NCBI GenBank assembly: GCA_021292105.1
Contig: CM037861.1
Coordinates: 60,557,245 to 60,621,244 of the forward strand
Reading direction: 5' to 3'
DNA from: Anadara kagoshimensis
Taxonomy: Eukaryota; Mollusca; Bivalvia; Arcoida; Arcidae
DNA length: 64,000 nucleotides
Position numbers and translations under genes: made by a program. Below, one piece after another: positions 60,501 through 64,000 of this stretch (position 1 is the first letter of the stretch; every line of letters begins with the position of its first letter). Below the pieces are notes generated by a model. The model was not told where the DNA came from. It saw only the letters and a list, made by a program, of their open reading frames with translations, and made no database searches.

Positions 60501-63500
60501 CAAAATGCTCCTTCTTTCTTCTCAGTGGCCTCCTCTGTTGGATATGAATCTGCATCTTCAGCACTATAAAAAACTCCAGCCTGGAAAATAGCAAAAAATA
60601 CAAAATGTAGTTTATTTCCATTAGTTGTAATAAATTAATTAACACAGATTCTATTTTATCAATGTCAGAATCATTTGTTTATTTGTTTTATATTTACATA
60701 CTGGTATTTACACACAAAAAGGCTATATTTTTTGTGGTACATGTACAAATTTTTATAGAAGTAATTATCGAAAGCTTCCTTTCATTTTATTTACTCAATG
60801 TCAAAACTAGATTGAAAATGTTTGTATTTTTTATGAAACTTTCCAAATTGCACACAAAAAGACCAATAAAAGCATTCAGAGCTGGCAAAAATTCAATTAT
60901 TTGTAGCAAATTTTATAAAGATATGAAATATTCTTTTTCAATTGATGGTAGGTATTAATGCTAAAACATTCATTCCATTGTTTCTTAAACAATAAATTTT
61001 ATAGCATGTCCATCTGGTTTGGAGTGGTCAACATTCAGATATCACACAAAAAACTAATTATAAACTGGCACTTACTGGACTTCTTAAATCTCTGCATACA
61101 TACTTCACTATGTCCCTGATTACAACTTCAAACTCTCTGTTTTTGGTCAGCTGAAATTTAAATAATTAGTGGATAGTATTGACAATTGCAAAATGGACCT
61201 GAACATATTCAACTTGATATACATTTAATGAGCATGACTATTCACAAGACCCAACAAGAGGCCCAACAGGGTCTGTAATTCTCAACTGCATAAATGTGAA
61301 CTTGAAATATAAAAAAATGTTGATATTAAATATGATAGTTTTGGAGCCAAATTGACATTAAGTCTGGCAAAAATATAAACTTGAAATGTTGAATTGTCGG
61401 TATTATTTTGTCATGTATATGCATTAGGTTTTGTTTTAAAAATGGCTCTAGTGTTAACTGGACATTCCATCTGGTAAAGCATGCTATACACAGCTGACTA
61501 TAGTTACAATGCACAGCTAGTGTTACAAATCCTGCTCTATAGCAATAAGAACATTATTCAGTATAGCCAGGAATAACCATACCTGATAGGCCTCAGAGTA
61601 TGCCACAAGTAGTTGACCTTGATCATATAACATCTTCTCAAAGTGTGGAACATGCCACATTCTGTCTGTAGAATATCTATGGAAACCCTGTAATGTAAAA
61701 TAAGGTCAAAGGTTCAGGCATTACAATAACGGTTTTATAATGTACCTCGATAACTTGCAACCTCACATATTGCCACAATATTTTATAGTCCCAAGTCTAT
61801 TCCATTTTTCTGCCTCTTCACTTTTCATACAACTTTGAAATTTTTAAGTTGTCTAAACCCCAATTCTAATACTAGTTTGTCTGATTCCATAACATAAAAC
61901 TTTCATTTCATAACATTATGCAATATTTTTTCCATTCATGATAAGCTAAAGCTAAAAAGATTCAGACTGGCAATTATGTTTTATTTTCAGATAAAAAACG
62001 TGCACATAATATGAATTTTAATTTTAATTTTTTTCACTTGTCAGTTTAGATTGTTGAACTTGTGTGACTGCAAATGAAGTCCAATTGTGGAGAAGAGTTT
62101 TATATATGGGTACCAAATCTATGATTTCAGACAATGCTTACATACCATATTCTTTATGAACAAGTCTGTGGCAAAATTCTGTAAAAATCAAGTGCCACAA
62201 AAATAACTATATCTACAAAACTTTTAGTATTTAAGTGTTTAAACATGTATCTTACCTGTGCTACATGGTCATGTATCCCGCCTTTATCCATGAAGTGTAA
62301 TGTTGTAACACCCATATCTAGTGCTCTTTTACCTTCATCTGTGTTCAGATTGCTTGCAGCCATCCGAAAGAGGAAATTGAAATTTACTGAAATGAAAATA
62401 GATATGAATAGGTATGGTAAGATATCATCAAGCACCTCAAAATAACTTGTAACTTTTGATGTATTATTATGTTTTCATTCCTTGTCCCCAAAATCGCTAT
62501 TGGCTACCAATTTCTGAGAAATTCTTTAAAAAAGTAACCTATGTATTTTAGCAAATGTGTGAAAAATTCTTTAAAAAGACCATCTTTTCAAAACTTTTGG
62601 AAAAGTGTCTATTTATGATTTTAAATTTGTGGAAAACTACTAAACTAGTGACTTTTGATCTATATTCCTTTACAATGAATTATGAATTATGAAAAGTATA
62701 TTAAAATGTCATAAATATGACTTGTTTTCTATTTTCTATTTTGTTAAAAAAAATCTTGAACATAACAAGTTTTCGTAGCCAGAAATATTGTGGAACCTCT
62801 TGCTCCACGATGCATGTTTGCACTTTTTATTCAAAGAGCAAAATAGGCTGCTTTAATGATGTCACCAACATATTTTCAATAACAAATTTGTCTGCTCTTT
62901 GTTGCAAGACAAGATATAAATATCTAATATCTTGTTTAATAGCTTCTTCATAAACATCCACAAATAAATTATGATTACCTGGTTGTGGAAACTTTGGAGC
63001 TTTTCCAAATCCTCCAAGTTCTGTATCATAGGATTTTTCCAACATTTCAAAGCATTTTGTAATAGCTTGTTGTTCAGGTATTGTCTGCCCCTGAGCTTCT
63101 GAAACTGATGTTCCTTGCATCAGCGCATCAAGGATAGCTGTACCTTGTTTATCAATTACCTCTCTTTTTGCTTTCCACTGGAAATAACATAACAATCATC
63201 ATAATATTGTTGATAAGTATGTTGTCTCTGTATCCAAATTATCCTGATTAATTTGATGTCATAGTTCCAGGTTCTTTTTATTCTCAATTATGATTTTACA
63301 TGGGGGTGGAAGCTAGGCCAGGAAGCTAGCAAAACAAGAGGTACATACCTTTCTGGAGCACCTGTCTCATTTCCCTGGTTAAAGTTCACATGTTAAACTT
63401 TAATGTAATTTGTCAAGTTTTACAAATTTTCAGTTTTTTACTTTGCTTTTGGGACTGTGATTTAGACATGGACAGGTATGTTTGTTTAAGATATTAAATT

Positions 63501-64000
63501 ATAATGTGACAACAGTATAACTAGAGTCCAGTACCTGGACATAAATATATGGTTACATGATGACATCACTGTCTGGAAAAAAAACATGTCTATGCTTGAA
63601 TCAGTTGTCAAGGAAACATAAACACTATGAAATTTAATCCAGAAATCGAATTTGAATGGTATTTAAATATGTAGCATATAAAAATGATTTTTTATTTGTT
63701 GTTTTAATTTTTTTTATTTGTTGTTTTAATTTTGTTTTTAATGTCTCAGAATTAACTAGGGGCAAGATGGTGCTATTTTGGGTGTCTTGGGTTCACGAAA
63801 TAACTACATCGTATTTAAAATTTTAATCTAATGCTACATTATCATTTAATCTGTTAATAAAAATATTACAATATAAAAATACATGTAGTACCTGTGTTGC
63901 TATGTTAAGTAAAATACTTTTAAACCCCGGTCGACCATAGTATCTGTCATCAGGAGGGAAATAGGTCCCTCCAACTATCGGCTTTAAATCTGGTGTTAAC
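48231..64000 (-). CDS. SPATA20: SPATA20, 11 exons visible, 5' end outside the window
   Basis: Spermatogenesis-associated protein 20 orthologue (thioredoxin-like DUF255 / YyaL family): an N-terminal thioredoxin-like domain joined to a six-hairpin alpha-barrel related to glycan-processing enzymes. The biochemical activity is not settled; the mammalian protein is linked to sperm maturation. Coding exons in transcript order: 63892-64000 (partial), 62979-63177, 62256-62386, 61583-61687, 61076-61150, 60371-60580, 59068-59260, 58462-58630, 57496-57701, 53598-53797, 48231-48482. Every intron is GT-AG and every phase joins, giving 615 residues and a stop at 48231-48233. Family signatures: [87 protein letters not shown]. 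The CxxC part of the thioredoxin domain should lie upstream of 64000. Human SPATA20 is about 790 residues, so about a fifth is missing here. Confidence 0.96.
48747..50100. repeat. About 1.4 kb repeat unit U1 (in the last SPATA20 intron)
   Basis: Begins AACGAGTACTAATGTAATGA, a perfect 9 bp hairpin (GTAATGATG / CATCATTAC), then AAGGCGCCCAAACGAATAAA. The middle holds four diverged roughly 130 bp subrepeats (GGGTGGGGATCTCAA .. CCCCACCCTCC .. ATTCAACTTTT .. AAAATATATA) at about 49340, 49470, 49600 and 49740. It then reads GACCCCGCCCTCCTGCCCCT and ends in TTCATGGCCGGAAGAAGAAG and (AAT)n. It lacks the terminal GTTTGGGCGCC hairpin before U2 starts. Non-coding on both strands; short frames in it are G/C-skew artefacts. 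Confidence 0.9.
50101..51584. repeat. About 1.4 kb repeat unit U2
   Basis: Directly follows U1. Same order of segments, with a (CT)n expansion at 50303-50335 and a long (AAT)n near 51498-51527. It ends with AAACGGTGCAAAAACAATAA and the hairpin GTCGCCAAAC..GTTTGGGCGCC. Confidence 0.92.
50303..50335 (+). repeat. (CT)n microsatellite in U2
   Basis: Sixteen CT dinucleotides; absent from the other four units, so it arose after duplication. Confidence 0.95.
51585..52935. repeat. About 1.4 kb repeat unit U3
   Basis: Directly follows U2. Its 5' part is shortened (the TTTCCATGGCAACGGC segment is missing). The terminal hairpin segment AAACGGTGCAAAAACAATAA..GTTTGGGCGCC is present twice (about 52828-52872 and 52887-52931). 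Confidence 0.92.
53598..53797 (-). CDS. SPATA20: SPATA20 exon with [14 protein letters not shown] motif
   Basis: Encodes (D)[24 protein letters not shown] through [23 protein letters not shown]. Flanked by introns of about 3.7 kb (upstream) and 5.1 kb (downstream), both filled with the 1.4 kb repeat units. Confidence 0.95.
53818..54185 (-). repeat. Penelope-like 3' end in SPATA20 intron
   Basis: The minus strand starts in the polymerase C-terminus: TATCAAGGCCCTCAAAAACT TTTATGGCTGTCATCACAA matches the intact copy's codons for IKALKKFYGRHH. It then continues through the whole tail. Same orientation as the gene. Confidence 0.88.
54542..55916. repeat. About 1.4 kb repeat unit U4 (in SPATA20 intron)
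   Basis: Complete 5' hairpin, four 130 bp subrepeats and the GAAGAAGAAGAGGAAG end; no terminal GTTTGGGCGCC hairpin before U5. Closest in detail to U1 (both keep the TTTCCATGGCAACGGC segment). Confidence 0.92.
55917..57344. repeat. About 1.4 kb repeat unit U5
   Basis: Follows U4 directly; ends with (AAT)n, AAACGGTGCAAAAACAATAA and GTTTGGGCGCCTT, then returns to SINE sequence. Confidence 0.92.
57496..57701 (-). CDS. SPATA20: SPATA20 exon
   Basis: Encodes [40 protein letters not shown] and [27 protein letters not shown]. The last Asp codon (G|AT) is completed by the next exon. Confidence 0.95.
58462..58630 (-). CDS. SPATA20: SPATA20 exon
   Basis: Encodes (G)[18 protein letters not shown] and [18 protein letters not shown](I). 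The donor GTAGGT at 58461-58456 is chosen because using the GT four bases later would read through an in-frame TAG. The chosen site joins the next exon in phase. Confidence 0.9.
59068..59260 (-). CDS. SPATA20: SPATA20 exon with [16 protein letters not shown]
   Basis: Encodes [20 protein letters not shown] through [17 protein letters not shown]. 193 nt; the terminal Gly codon is split with the next exon. Confidence 0.96.
59290..59520 (-). mobile_element. SINE family 2 fragment, minus strand, in SPATA20 intron
   Basis: Minus strand: TTCTCTGGTACTCCAGTTTT CTCTACCAT and the tail AAGAATCTTGATGAAGAC.. AACACCATCACTCCACTC. The middle segment appears duplicated. Confidence 0.55.
59755..59890 (+). mobile_element. 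SINE family 2 3' fragment in SPATA20 intron
   Basis: CCTGGGTACCACACTGCGGT TTCCTCAATCATCCC followed by TAATAAGGGCCTAAAACAAC ATTAC; the 5' head is absent. Confidence 0.6.
60371..60580 (-). CDS. SPATA20: SPATA20 exon with FYSAEDADS motif
   Basis: Encodes [20 protein letters not shown] then [20 protein letters not shown] and ends [10 protein letters not shown]. 210 nt, phase 0. Confidence 0.96.
61076..61150 (-). CDS. SPATA20: SPATA20 exon (75 nt)
   Basis: Encodes [25 protein letters not shown], phase 0 at both ends; consensus GTAAGT donor. Confidence 0.93.
61583..61687 (-). CDS. SPATA20: SPATA20 exon with [12 protein letters not shown] signature
   Basis: Encodes [35 protein letters not shown], the most conserved segment of the family. 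105 nt, phase 0 at both ends. Confidence 0.97.
62256..62386 (-). CDS. SPATA20: SPATA20 exon
   Basis: Encodes (V)[20 protein letters not shown] and [23 protein letters not shown], matching the family's LxxMxxGGIxDHVxQ helix. 131 nt, GTAAGA donor. Confidence 0.95.
62979..63177 (-). CDS. SPATA20: SPATA20 exon, linker and start of barrel
   Basis: Encodes [20 protein letters not shown] through [20 protein letters not shown]. Acceptor TTCCAG before TGG, donor GTAATC after CCAG; 199 nt, ends one base into a Val codon. Confidence 0.95.
63200..63490 (+). repeat. Penelope-like 3' end in SPATA20 intron, antisense to the gene
   Basis: ATATTGTTGATAAGTATGTT GTCTCTGTATCC corresponds to the last polymerase codons (IVDKFDISVS). 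Next come GATGTCATAGTTCCAGGTTC, CAAAACAAGAGGTACATACC, TTTCTGGAGCACCTGTCTCA and the distal GGACAGGTATGTTTGTTTAA end. Confidence 0.85.
63892..64000 (-). CDS. SPATA20: SPATA20 exon (partial at window edge), end of thioredoxin-like domain
   Basis: Encodes [20 protein letters not shown] and [15 protein letters not shown], the C-terminal strand of the thioredoxin-like domain including the VGGTYFPP signature. Donor GT follows CAG at 63892 (minus). The exon continues past 64000. Confidence 0.95.

Overview
This is a 64 kb piece of an animal nuclear genome. It is AT-rich, gene-poor and packed with transposable elements, with one intron-rich protein-coding gene at the right end. The mixture fits a mollusc, most likely a bivalve: a Penelope-like retroelement family, tRNA-derived SINEs with a CTGGGACGTTAAA-type tail, many TA-flanked mariner-type MITEs, hammerhead ribozyme relics and a SPATA20 orthologue. 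The species cannot be named from sequence alone.

Layout. From 1 to about 48 kb I see no host gene. This part holds at least 17 copies of a roughly 200 bp terminal-inverted-repeat MITE (called family A here), four copies of a second MITE family (B), single foldback elements, one nearly full-length but broken mariner (2078-3331), SINEs, a LINE reverse-transcriptase remnant (10156-10515) and several tandem arrays. The arrays are a 60 bp minisatellite at 13.6-14.2 kb, a roughly 510 bp satellite at 21.1-24.9 kb, a roughly 165 bp array at 32.3-33.3 kb and smaller ones at 38-44 kb. A Penelope-like element with an intact 471-codon reverse transcriptase frame sits inside the roughly 165 bp array (33333-34964). 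Its 3' tail recurs as ten 5'-truncated copies across the whole window. Two 46-nt motifs (25275-25320 and 37967-38012, minus strand) fold as type I hammerhead ribozymes.

From 48231 to the right edge, the minus strand carries eleven exons of SPATA20 (thioredoxin-like plus six-hairpin-barrel family). All splice sites are GT-AG and all phases join. The stop codon is at 48231-48233. The start and the N-terminal thioredoxin domain lie beyond position 64000. The last two introns are inflated by five copies of a roughly 1.4 kb repeat unit (48747-52935 and 54542-57344) with hairpin-bearing ends. The second block has landed inside a SINE, which gives its exact borders.

Many insertions are nested (MITE > foldback + mariner; MITE > MITE; MITE > Penelope tail; SINE > MITE; SINE > 1.4 kb units; array > Penelope element), so the order of insertion can be read directly. 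The MITE-A family is confined to the left 45 kb and absent from the visible SPATA20 gene.
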